Positions 1 to 5,226 of a DNA stretch of 5,226 bases are shown one piece after another; position 1 is the first letter of the stretch, and every line of letters starts with the position of its first letter. The translations under genes and the position numbers were made by a program. Location: the NCBI GenBank assembly GCA_013205155.1, contig JABMMT010000339.1:1-5226 (forward strand), given 5' to 3'. The stretch comes from Betaproteobacteria bacterium (GTDB lineage Bacteria; Pseudomonadota; Gammaproteobacteria; Burkholderiales; Burkholderiaceae). Under the pieces are notes generated by a model. That model saw only the letters and a list, made by a program, of their open reading frames with translations. It searched no databases and was not told the origin of the DNA.

Positions 1-1456
1 AGCCAATTCGGGTCCAGGGTTCTGCCTGCAGGGCGATCCAGTTATGGGCACTAGCAGCGTAAAAAAGTACCCCAGCAAAGGGAATCAGCGCTAAAAACAA
101 TTGGCCTAAGTATTTGGCCCAAGCGGCGCTTGGAAGTGCGCCCTTATGGTGAAGTCCGATCCACAACAGTGCGGCGTTTAGGCAAGCTCCTGTGCCAACT
201 GATAGGGCCAATCCAGCATGTCCAAACCAAGGTACAAATACCAGGTTAGCTAATTGTGTGGCTACGAGTACGATCAAGCCAATTTTGACTGGAGTTCGTA
301 TATCTTGGCGAGAATAAAAACCGGGCGCCAAAATTTTTACCAAGATCAAGCCAATTAAACCAACGCCATAGGCTGCTAAAGCCTGCTGTGTCATCAACAC
401 ATCGAGGGCGCTAAATTTTCCATAGTGGTACAAAACTGCTGCAATAGGTTCTCCAAAAATAAAGAGAGCAATGGCGCAAGGAGCTGCCAATAGGAATGTC
501 AGTTGTAAACCCCAGATGAGTAATTCACCGGCATGAACTAAATCATTTTTAGCGTTAGCTTTGCTTAAGCTTGGCAAAAGCACGGTACCCAAGGCAACCC
601 CAAGTAGTGCAGTCGGAAACTCCATCAAGCGATCAGCATATGAGAGCCAAGATATGCTTCCAGTCTGTAAGCGTGAAGCAATGTTGGTATTGATAATTAA
701 GGAAATTTGTGCCACAGAGACTGCGAAGACTGCGGGCCCCATGAGCTTTAAAACACGTCTTGCGTCTGGGTTTTGTACTGCTGATTTAATGGCGCCAGGT
801 AATAAACCGATGCGCGGTAAAAGTCCCAAGCGCGAGAGTGCAGGAATTTGAATCGCCAATTGCAAGAAGCCACCTAAAAGTACGCCAATGCCCAGAGCGT
901 AAATCGGTTGCTCCAGATGCGGGGCCAATAAGATGGCGCTCCCAATTAAAGCGAGGTTGAGTAAAACAGGGGTGAAGGCTGGAATCGCAAAACGGCCAAA
1001 GGTATTCAGAATTCCAGCAGAAAGCGACACCAGTGAAATCAGTCCGATATAAGGGAACATGATGCGGGTCATGACAACGCTGGCCTCATAAGCGGGACCG
1101 CCGCTAAAGCCTGTAGCAATGATCAAAATGAGCACTGGTGCGCCAATGACCCCAAGTAGTACCGTCAGTAGTAAAGCCCAAAATAAGAGGGTGGCGACGG
1201 CATTTACGAGGATTTGAGCCTGCTTTTGATCGCCATTGCTGGAAATTTCACCCAAAATAGGTACAAAAGCCTGGGAAAAGGCTCCTTCGGCAAATAAGCG
1301 ACGTAAGAGGTTAGGTAGCCTAAAAGCCACATTAAAGGCATCGGTCCACTCGGATGCGCCAAAGTTTCGAGCGATCAAAGTCTCCCTTAGCAGGCCCGTA
1401 ATACGGGATAACATCGTCAGGGAGCTAACTTTGGCAGCAGCAGAAAGCAAGTTCAT
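1..1456 (-). CDS. murJ: Lipid II flippase MurJ (MviN), 3' end cut by window edge
   Basis: MurJ is an inner-membrane flippase of the MOP exporter superfamily that moves the peptidoglycan precursor lipid II from the cytoplasmic to the periplasmic face. I translated the minus strand and read 485 codons without a stop. The family usually has about 510-520 residues, so roughly the last 30 are missing at the window edge. The N-terminus matches E. coli MurJ without gaps through its functional residues: R18, R24, D39 and R52 all fall at the same numbers, within a GASEWTDAFNVAFRLPNLLRR stretch. The ADRLMEFP motif is at 274-281, with R276 matching the essential E. coli R270. Most of the expected 14 membrane helices are visible as hydrophobic runs. 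The ATG at 1456-1454 is the only possible start, because an in-frame TAA lies 21 nt upstream with no other start codon between. AGGGGA (1472-1467) is a plausible ribosome binding site at 10 nt spacing. The gene diverges from rpsT. Identification is secure. Confidence 0.96.
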   Translation of the reverse strand, partial: MNLLSAAAKVSSLTMLSRITGLLRETLIARNFGASEWTDAFNVAFRLPNLLRRLFAEGAFSQAFVPILGEISSNGDQKQAQILVNAVATLLFWALLLTVLLGVIGAPVLILIIATGFSGGPAYEASVVMTRIMFPYIGLISLVSLSAGILNTFGRFAIPAFTPVLLNLALIGSAILLAPHLEQPIYALGIGVLLGGFLQLAIQIPALSRLGLLPRIGLLPGAIKSAVQNPDARRVLKLMGPAVFAVSVAQISLIINTNIASRLQTGSISWLSYADRLMEFPTALLGVALGTVLLPSLSKANAKNDLVHAGELLIWGLQLTFLLAAPCAIALFIFGEPIAAVLYHYGKFSALDVLMTQQALAAYGVGLIGLILVKILAPGFYSRQDIRTPVKIGLIVLVATQLANLVFVPWFGHAGLALSVGTGACLNAALLWIGLHHKGALPSAAWAKYLGQLFLALIPFAGVLFYAASAHNWIALQAEPWTRIG

Positions 1457-1466
1457 GAGCCGATTT

Positions 1467-1472
1467 TCCCCT
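1467..1472 (-). promoter_or_regulatory. Ribosome binding site of murJ
   Basis: AGGGGA on the minus strand, 10 nt before the murJ ATG. It is purine-rich and close to the Shine-Dalgarno consensus, though spaced slightly long. Together with the in-frame TAA at 1477-1475 it fixes the murJ start. Confidence 0.55.
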
Positions 1473-1553
1473 ATTTATCACGCAACTGGGCTTTTTTGCC
1501 CCTTTACTGTAAAATCTTCGTTTTTGGTGAGCTGGCTTACAAATCCGGCAAGT

Positions 1554-1582
1554 CTGACAAGATTTTCAACTAATCGTATTTT
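1554..1582 (+). promoter_or_regulatory. Candidate sigma-70 promoter of rpsT
   Basis: CTGACA (1554-1559, five of six matches to the -35 consensus) is followed after exactly 17 nt by TATTTT (1577-1582, four of six matches to -10). Transcription would start near 1589, giving a leader of about 20 nt that just includes the ribosome binding site. The elements were found by eye. The AT-rich spacer offers other weak -10-like hexamers, so the call is tentative. I saw no comparably good promoter for murJ on the opposite strand of this spacer. Confidence 0.4.
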
Positions 1583-1592
1583 GTAATTTATA

Positions 1593-1601
1593 GAGGCAAG
1601 G
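1593..1601 (+). promoter_or_regulatory. Ribosome binding site region of rpsT
   Basis: Two purine blocks precede the rpsT start: GAGG (1593-1596) and AAGG (1598-1601). AAGG leaves a 7-nt spacer to the ATG and is the better placed. This supports the ATG at 1609 as the start. Confidence 0.5.
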
Positions 1602-1608
1602 TTTAAAG

Positions 1609-1875
1609 ATGGCCAATACAGCACAAGCGCGTAAGCGCGCACGCCAGGCAGTAAAACAGAACGATCACAATTCCAGCTTGCGTTCGAAGCTCCGCACTTC
1701 TATCAAGGCAGTGCGCAAAGCGATCGAAACTGGTGATAAAGCTGCTGCATCGAAAGTATTTTCAGCAACTCAAGCAACAATCGACAAGATTGCTGACAAA
1801 AAGATTGCTCACAAAAATACTGCAGCACGTCAAAAGTCACGTTTATCAGCCGCTATTAAGGCGATGGCAGCGTAA
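1609..1875 (+). CDS. rpsT: 30S ribosomal protein S20
   Basis: S20 is a primary binding protein of the small ribosomal subunit that contacts 16S rRNA (the 5' domain and helix 44) and helps early 30S assembly. The 88-residue product has the usual length of the family and its typical start, MANTAQARKRARQAVKQNDHN. It is strongly basic and alanine-rich throughout, as expected for the three-helix S20 fold. The conserved C-terminal IAHKNTAARQKSRL stretch covers about residues 66-79. The start is ATG, unlike E. coli rpsT, which starts with UUG. The gene stands alone: murJ diverges upstream, and a terminator follows 44 nt after the stop, so it is probably a single-gene transcript. S20 is known to repress its own translation in E. 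coli; nothing in this short leader shows or excludes that here. Confidence 0.98.
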   Translation: MANTAQARKRARQAVKQNDHNSSLRSKLRTSIKAVRKAIETGDKAAASKVFSATQATIDKIADKKIAHKNTAARQKSRLSAAIKAMAA

Positions 1876-1895
1876 TTTAGTAATTGTTTTAGGCT

Positions 1896-1914
1896 GGTCG
1901 AAGTAGTTTCGACC
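1896..1914 (+). repeat. Stem-loop in the rpsT 3' untranslated region
   Basis: GGTCGAA (1896-1902) and TTCGACC (1908-1914) form a perfect 7-bp stem with a 5-nt loop. No T-run follows, so it is not itself a terminator. An alternative register pairs TTAGG (1889-1893) with CCTAA (1913-1917), and GGCT (1892-1895) could pair with AGCC (1917-1920), which borrows two bases of the terminator stem just downstream. It may protect the 3' end of the rpsT message; that role is inferred. Confidence 0.6.
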
Positions 1915-1918
1915 TAAG

Positions 1919-1950
1919 CCCGCTCCTGATCAGAGCGGGTTTTTGTTTTT
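1919..1950 (+). terminator. Intrinsic terminator of rpsT
   Basis: CCCGCTC (1919-1925) pairs perfectly with GAGCGGG (1933-1939) around a 7-nt loop, giving a GC-rich 7-bp stem. A T-tract of eleven positions interrupted by one G (1940-1950) follows. The T-tract lies only on the plus-strand side, so it should stop rpsT transcription but not the converging DUF3579 transcript. It ends 4 nt before the DUF3579 stop codon. Confidence 0.9.
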
Positions 1951-1954
1951 AGGG

Positions 1955-2263
1955 CTAGGTTTGGGGTTTGGGTTCAAACTCACACGCCTCTTCGATCGGC
2001 AGGCTGTTATCTTTGGCAAAGTTCATGACAAAGTCTAACGCTCTGGGATCAAGATCGCCTAGCCTGGTATCAATAACAACGCATTTCACTGTAGCAATCA
2101 GGATGGGTCTGACGTAGGATGAATAAGTGAAGCGAGGGTCTCCAGAATCTCCTGGAGGGCGAAAAGTAGCCATTACCCCGCAAAGACGCTCCGCCCAATC
2201 GCTGGGTCTAAATGGCTTGCCAGAAGTTGTAATACCTTGAATGAAAAGCTTTTTAGGATTCAA
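1955..2263 (-). CDS. DUF3579 family protein, TTG start
   Basis: This is a 102-residue conserved protein of unknown function that I recognise as DUF3579, a small family found mainly in betaproteobacteria. Diagnostic segments are FIQGIT (7-12), GKPFRPSDWAERLCGVM (15-31), YSSYVRPIL (47-55), VKCVVIDTRL (59-68) and ALDFVMNFAKDN (75-86). There is no signal peptide or membrane segment, so it is probably cytoplasmic. The start is TTG at 2263-2261. Upstream the frame stays open for 16 codons to a TAA without any ATG, GTG or TTG, and the next internal ATG (Met31) would cut off the conserved FIQGIT block, so TTG is the only reasonable standard start. No clear Shine-Dalgarno sequence precedes it. The gene diverges from argF and converges on rpsT, an arrangement I recognise from related Burkholderiaceae. 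No function should be assigned. Confidence 0.9.
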   Translation of the reverse strand: MNPKKLFIQGITTSGKPFRPSDWAERLCGVMATFRPPGDSGDPRFTYSSYVRPILIATVKCVVIDTRLGDLDPRALDFVMNFAKDNSLPIEEACEFEPKPQT

Positions 2264-2298
2264 GTTGGCGTCAAGGTCGTGATAGAAATAAGTAGTAC

Positions 2299-2314
2299 TA
2301 AGCTCTCTAGCTTA
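2299..2314. repeat. Perfect inverted repeat between DUF3579 and argF
   Basis: TAAGCT and AGCTTA form a perfect 6-bp inverted repeat around a CTCT spacer. It sits in the divergent spacer, 35 nt upstream of the DUF3579 start and 10 nt before the candidate argF -35 element. The 16-bp size suits a dimeric regulator, but the regulator is unknown and it does not match the ArgR box consensus. It could also be chance in an AT-rich spacer. Confidence 0.45.
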
Positions 2315-2324
2315 ACAGCCTGAG

Positions 2325-2353
2325 TTGGCCGTAAGATGACTTAAGAATCTATT
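2325..2353 (+). promoter_or_regulatory. Candidate sigma-70 promoter of argF-argG-ppnP
   Basis: TTGGCC (2325-2330) and TCTATT (2348-2353) are separated by 17 nt, each with four of six matches to consensus. Transcription would start near 2360. If so, a GTG at 2357 cannot be the argF start, which favours one of the downstream ATG codons. The match is modest and was judged by eye. Confidence 0.3.
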
Positions 2354-2356
2354 TTC

Positions 2357-2404
2357 GTGCAGTCGAAAGCTTTGAAAAAAATGCAATCCAAAACTTTAGT
2401 AGAA
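2357..2404 (+). repeat. Imperfect 24-nt tandem repeat at the argF 5' end
   Basis: Two adjacent 24-nt units (2357-2380 and 2381-2404) match at about two thirds of positions. Read in the argF frame they give MQSKALKK and MQSKTLVE. The first unit begins with GTG and the second with ATG, so the repeat also duplicates a possible start codon. It may be untranslated leader or an N-terminal extension of ArgF. The similarity is visible but diverged, and it may be coincidental. Confidence 0.45.
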
Positions 2405-2413
2405 AGCTCAACG

Positions 2414-3361
2414 ATGACATCTCTGGCAAAGCCACAAGTGCCCGGTCAGGTGAAGCACTACCTGCAATTCTCCGACCTTAACCGTCAAGAGTATGACTAC
2501 TTACTGAAAAGAACGGCATGGCTCAAGGCGCAATTCAAAAGTTATGAGACTTGGCATCCATTGCATGATCGGACCTTGGCAATGATTTTTGAGAAACATT
2601 CCACTCGTACACGTTTGTCTTTTGAGGCTGGTATTCATCAACTTGGGGGTCAAGCTGTATACCTCAACACCAGAGACACTCAGTTAGGCCGTGGCGAGCC
2701 TGTAGAGGACGCCGCACAAGTCATATCGAGGATGACGGACATCATTATGATTCGGACCTTCGGTCAAGACATCATCGATCGTTTCGCAGCGAATTCACGG
2801 GTTCCCGTCATTAATGGTTTAACCAATGAGTTTCATCCTTGCCAGGTCTTGGCGGATATCTTTACTTATGTGGAAGCGCGTGGACCTATTCAAGGAAAAA
2901 CAGTGGCCTGGGTCGGTGACGCCAACAATATGGCGTATACCTGGATCCAAGCCGCAGAATGTTTAGACTTCCAGTTTCATTTCTCAGCCCCAGAAGGTTA
3001 TCAGTTAGACACTTCGCGCTTGACAGCAAAGTCAGCCCAGCATTTAACTGTTTATGCAGACCCTAGAGGAGCTTGTAAGGGTGCTGACTTAGTGAGTACA
3101 GATGTATGGACTAGCATGGGTTATGAAGCTGAAAACACATCACGTATGAGCGCCTTTAAAGATTGGATGGTCGATGAAGAGTTGATGGCTTTGGCAAAAC
3201 CAGATGCTTTGTTTATGCACTGCCTGCCTGCTCATCGAGGTGAGGAAGTATCTGCTGGAGTCATTGATGGCCCACAAAGTATCGTTTGGGAAGAGGCGGA
3301 GAACCGTTTGCATGTGCAAAAAGCCTTGATGGAGTATTTGCTTTGCGGGCGTTTAGAGTAA
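2414..3361 (+). CDS. argF: Ornithine carbamoyltransferase
   Basis: This cytoplasmic enzyme transfers the carbamoyl group of carbamoyl phosphate to L-ornithine, making L-citrulline in arginine synthesis. The N-terminal carbamoyl-phosphate domain has the STRTR motif at 63-67 and HPCQVLAD at 141-148. The ornithine domain has VGDANN at 167-172, SMG at 234-236 and the catalytic HCLPAHRGEEV at 269-279. The motif usually read as DGNN is DANN here. All key residues are present and the gene looks intact. I chose the ATG at 2414 (315 residues) because family members usually begin shortly before the HYLQF segment (residues 15-19), and AGAAAG lies 7 nt upstream as a modest ribosome binding site. The same frame extends to an ATG at 2381 and a GTG at 2357 (334 residues), and that extension contains a repeated MQSK segment. 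argG follows after 35 nt. Function is secure; the exact start is not. Confidence 0.95.
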   Translation: MTSLAKPQVPGQVKHYLQFSDLNRQEYDYLLKRTAWLKAQFKSYETWHPLHDRTLAMIFEKHSTRTRLSFEAGIHQLGGQAVYLNTRDTQLGRGEPVEDAAQVISRMTDIIMIRTFGQDIIDRFAANSRVPVINGLTNEFHPCQVLADIFTYVEARGPIQGKTVAWVGDANNMAYTWIQAAECLDFQFHFSAPEGYQLDTSRLTAKSAQHLTVYADPRGACKGADLVSTDVWTSMGYEAENTSRMSAFKDWMVDEELMALAKPDALFMHCLPAHRGEEVSAGVIDGPQSIVWEEAENRLHVQKALMEYLLCGRLE

Positions 3362-3396
3362 ATTATTTTGATTATTTTTTTGATTGAATAGAAAAC

Positions 3397-4629
3397 ATGT
3401 CTGAAATTAAAAAAGCAGTATTGGCTTATTCGGGTGGTCTAGACACTAGCGTGATCTTGAAGTGGCTTCAAGATACTTATGGTTGTGAGATTGTGACATT
3501 CACGGCTGACTTAGGTCAGGGAGAAGAACTAGAGCCAGCCCGCGCTAAGGCGCTGCAGTTTGGGATCAAGCCCGAGAATATTTTTATTGATGATCTACGT
3601 GAAGAATTTGTCCGTGATTTTGTATTTCCAATGTTTCGTGCCAACACAATCTATGAAGGTGAGTATTTGTTGGGCACATCTATTGCACGCCCATTAATTG
3701 CTAAGCGTCAAATTGAAATCGCGCGTTTAACAGGTTCTGACGCTGTATCTCACGGCGCTACCGGAAAAGGTAATGATCAAGTTCGCTTTGAATTGGGCTA
3801 TTACGCTCTTGAGCCGGGAATTAAAGTAATTGCCCCATGGCGTGAATGGGATCTGCTCTCCCGTGAAAAACTGATGGCCTATGCAGAAAAGCACGGTATT
3901 CCAGTCGAGATGAAACACAAGCAAGGCGGCTCACCCTATTCCATGGATGCCAACTTATTGCATATTAGTTATGAAGGCCGTCATTTAGAAAACCCCAATG
4001 CGGAAGCTGAAGAAGCCATGTGGCGTTGGACGGTTTCTCCTGAGAAGGCTCCAGATGCGCCAGAGATTATTGAGATTGAATTCAAAGCAGGTGATCCAAT
4101 TACTATCAACACAAAAGCCTACAAACCGCATGAGTTATTAGCCGAACTTAATCGTATTGGGGGCATGCATGGTATTGGCCGTTTGGATTTGGTAGAAAAC
4201 CGTTTTGTTGGCATGAAGAGCCGTGGTTGCTATGAAACTCCTGGGGGCACAATTCTGATGAAGGCACACCGCGGCATTGAGAGCATTACCCTTGATCGCG
4301 AAGTAGCTCATCTCAAAGACGACCTGATGCCACGCTATGCCAGCCTGATTTATAACGGCTTGTGGTGGTCTCCTGAGCGCGTTGCCTTGCAAACCTTAAT
4401 TGACCATACCCAACAGATGGTAAATGGTGTTGTTCGTCTGAAGCTCTACAAAGGTTCTGCTTCTGTTATTTCAAGGGATTCAGCCAATACTTTGTTCGAT
4501 CAAAATATTGCCACCTTTGATGATGATGGCGGCGCTTATAACCAGGCGGATGCTGGCGGCTTTATAAAGCTCAATGCTCTACGTATGCGCATTGCAGAAA
4601 TTGCTAAACGTAAGCGTGCCCAGAAATAA
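3397..4629 (+). CDS. argG: Argininosuccinate synthase, type 1
   Basis: This cytoplasmic enzyme condenses citrulline with aspartate, using ATP (to AMP and pyrophosphate), to form argininosuccinate, the step after ArgF. The 410-residue length fits the type 1 subfamily, not the longer E. coli-like form of about 447. The N-terminal ATP-pyrophosphatase loop YSGGLDTS is at 11-18. Further conserved blocks are TADLGQGEE (36-44), GTSIARPLIAK (93-103) and the nucleotide/aspartate/citrulline-binding HGATGKGNDQVRFE (119-132), followed by the PYSMDANLLHISYEG segment. The tetramerising C-terminal part is complete. The ATG start places the P-loop at the usual distance from the N-terminus. The 35-nt gap after argF is T-rich and has no convincing Shine-Dalgarno sequence, so translation may rely on coupling to argF or on a U-rich leader. 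Gene and function are secure. Confidence 0.98.
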   Translation: MSEIKKAVLAYSGGLDTSVILKWLQDTYGCEIVTFTADLGQGEELEPARAKALQFGIKPENIFIDDLREEFVRDFVFPMFRANTIYEGEYLLGTSIARPLIAKRQIEIARLTGSDAVSHGATGKGNDQVRFELGYYALEPGIKVIAPWREWDLLSREKLMAYAEKHGIPVEMKHKQGGSPYSMDANLLHISYEGRHLENPNAEAEEAMWRWTVSPEKAPDAPEIIEIEFKAGDPITINTKAYKPHELLAELNRIGGMHGIGRLDLVENRFVGMKSRGCYETPGGTILMKAHRGIESITLDREVAHLKDDLMPRYASLIYNGLWWSPERVALQTLIDHTQQMVNGVVRLKLYKGSASVISRDSANTLFDQNIATFDDDGGAYNQADAGGFIKLNALRMRIAEIAKRKRAQK

Positions 4630-4650
4630 TAAAACCCTATTTTTCAGTTA

Positions 4651-4655
4651 AAGGA
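4651..4655 (+). promoter_or_regulatory. Ribosome binding site of ppnP
   Basis: AAGGA lies 7 nt before the ppnP ATG at ideal spacing. It is the clearest Shine-Dalgarno sequence in the argF-argG-ppnP run, where argF and argG have weak or no such site. Confidence 0.7.
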
Positions 4656-4662
4656 TATTCAG

Positions 4663-4968
4663 ATGCAATTTGATCAAGTTTCAGTAGGCAAAAAAGCTAA
4701 TGTATTTTTTGATGGCAAGTGTGTATCTCATACAGTTACTTTGCCCAATGGGATTCGGAAGTCAGTAGGTGTGGTACTACCTAGTACTTTACGTTTTGAG
4801 CTCAGCACTAAAGAAAGCATGGAGGTCGTCGACGGCAATGCTTTTGTCAGTATTAATGGCGCTCCTGAGCAGGAGTACAAGGCAGGCCAGAGCTGGGAAG
4901 TAGAAAAGGGCGGTTACTTCATCATCCGCGCTGAACAACCCGTCCATTATGTTTGCCACTTTGAATAA
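4663..4968 (+). CDS. ppnP: Pyrimidine/purine nucleoside phosphorylase PpnP (DUF1255 / YaiE family)
   Basis: The product has 101 residues and resembles E. coli PpnP (formerly YaiE, DUF1255), a small cupin-fold protein that splits several nucleosides with phosphate into free base and (deoxy)ribose 1-phosphate. Shared features are a glycine-plus-basic region followed by RKSVGVVLPS (32-41), a TKESMEVVDG turn (49-58), a YKAGQSWEVEKGGYFIIR strand region (72-89) and the C-terminal YVCHF (96-100). The length fits the family of about 95-105 residues. There is no signal peptide, so it is cytoplasmic. It starts 33 nt after the argG stop, has a good ribosome binding site, and is followed by the terminator that closes the run, so it is probably transcribed with argF and argG. 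The family call rests on remembered sequence similarity; enzymatic activity is by homology only. Confidence 0.9.
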   Translation: MQFDQVSVGKKANVFFDGKCVSHTVTLPNGIRKSVGVVLPSTLRFELSTKESMEVVDGNAFVSINGAPEQEYKAGQSWEVEKGGYFIIRAEQPVHYVCHFE

Positions 4969-4997
4969 ATAAAGCCATCAAGCCACGTGCCAAATAC

Positions 4998-5023
4998 AAC
5001 GCAGACCAAGGTCTGCGTTTTTT
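4998..5023 (+). terminator. Intrinsic terminator after ppnP
   Basis: AACGCAGAC (4998-5006) and GTCTGCGTT (5011-5019) form a perfect 9-bp stem around a CAAG loop, running into a six-T tract (5018-5023). It starts 29 nt after the ppnP stop and is the only terminator visible downstream of argF, so it marks the end of the argF-argG-ppnP transcript. On the minus strand no T-run follows the hairpin, so termination of the converging DUF192 gene here would be weak. Confidence 0.92.
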
Positions 5024-5038
5024 ATTATCTGTTATTGC

Positions 5039-5226
5039 TTATCTCTTGGGCAGTCCAGTAATTACGCTGCCGGGCGTGATGACTCGTTCTGAGAACCACT
5101 GTTTGTTCATCTCCAAGGCATACCGTACGGTAGCTTTAGGGCAATGATTATTGGTGGTTTCAGCTTGCATCTCTTCGATGTTCACAATCTTTCCATCGTC
5201 AGCAATGAAGGCAATGGAAAGGGGAA
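5039..5226 (-). CDS. DUF192 family protein, 5' part beyond window edge
   Basis: Only the last 61 codons and the TAA stop are present; the start lies beyond the right edge. The visible part reads PLSIAFIADDGKIVNIEEM (1-19 of the fragment), then HCPKATVRYALEMNKQWF (27-44) and VITPGSVI (48-55). This is the typical C-terminal half of DUF192, a small family of unknown function of which I recall complete members of about 110-170 residues, often with an N-terminal signal peptide that cannot be judged here. The gene converges on ppnP and ends 15 nt beyond the terminator T-tract. The family call is fairly confident; there is no basis for naming a function. Confidence 0.85.
   Translation of the reverse strand, partial: PLSIAFIADDGKIVNIEEMQAETTNNHCPKATVRYALEMNKQWFSERVITPGSVITGLPKR

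Noticed and set aside
561..851. Plus-strand open frame of 96 codons
   Set aside because: It lies entirely antisense to murJ, whose reading is certain, and the translation resembles no protein family I know.
1510..1515. TAAAAT as a -10 box for rpsT
   Set aside because: It matches -10 well, but no -35-like hexamer lies 16-18 nt upstream; the CTGACA / TATTTT pair downstream is better spaced.
1236..1586. Plus-strand open frame of 116 codons covering the murJ 5' end and the spacer
   Set aside because: It is mostly antisense to murJ, would run through the rpsT promoter region, and has no protein-like conserved pattern.
2312..2317. TTAACA as a -35 box for argF
   Set aside because: It matches -35 at five of six positions, but no acceptable -10 hexamer lies at 16-18 nt; the TTGGCC / TCTATT pair fits better.
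2264..2413. ArgR box or arginine leader peptide upstream of argF
   Set aside because: No TGAAT-N-ATTCA-like operator pair is visible, and the only small frame upstream (ATG at 2336) stops after two codons.
3727..3924. Minus-strand open frame inside argG
   Set aside because: It is a shadow of the secure argG coding frame and has no recognisable domain.
4138..4392. Second minus-strand open frame inside argG
   Set aside because: It is also a shadow of argG, with no ribosome binding site or family resemblance.
1..5226. A novel multi-gene system, mobile element, CRISPR array or RNA gene
   Set aside because: Every substantial stretch is explained by conserved chromosomal genes with normal spacing. 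I saw no transposase, long terminal repeats, spaced direct repeats, or tRNA/rRNA-like sequence.

Overview
The window reads as an ordinary chromosomal housekeeping segment of a betaproteobacterium in the family Burkholderiaceae. The best fit is Polynucleobacter or a close relative. Three things point there: the gene order murJ / rpsT / DUF3579 / argF / argG, which I recognise from that family; the DUF3579 family itself, which is largely betaproteobacterial; and a moderate, somewhat AT-leaning base composition with AT-rich spacers, unlike the GC-rich Burkholderia, Ralstonia and Cupriavidus. The genus is an inference from memory and no search was run.

Layout. Positions 1-1456 (minus) hold most of murJ, the lipid II flippase, with its C-terminal end cut by the window edge. 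A 152-bp divergent spacer (1457-1608) carries a candidate promoter for rpsT (1609-1875, plus), the ribosomal protein S20 gene. Two hairpins follow rpsT, and the second is a clear intrinsic terminator. A small DUF3579 gene (1955-2263, minus) reads toward rpsT and stops 4 nt from the terminator T-tract. It has a TTG start and no visible Shine-Dalgarno sequence. The divergent spacer between DUF3579 and argF contains a perfect 6-bp inverted repeat and a candidate promoter for argF.

From there argF (ornithine carbamoyltransferase), argG (argininosuccinate synthase, type 1) and ppnP (small pyrimidine/purine nucleoside phosphorylase) run in one direction with gaps of 35 and 33 nt. They end at one strong terminator (4998-5023), so they probably form one transcript. 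The last gene (5039-5226, minus) is the C-terminal part of a DUF192 protein that converges on this terminator; its start lies beyond the window.

How the genes work together. ArgF joins ornithine and carbamoyl phosphate into citrulline, and ArgG condenses citrulline with aspartate into argininosuccinate, so two consecutive steps of arginine synthesis are encoded side by side. The lyase for the last step (argH) is not in the window. MurJ and S20 are essential or near-essential cell-envelope and ribosome functions that share only a spacer. I found no mobile element, CRISPR array, tRNA, rRNA or defence system, and nothing that looks like a new multi-gene system. The items worth a second look are small: start-site problems, a possible operator, and the attachment of ppnP to the arginine genes.
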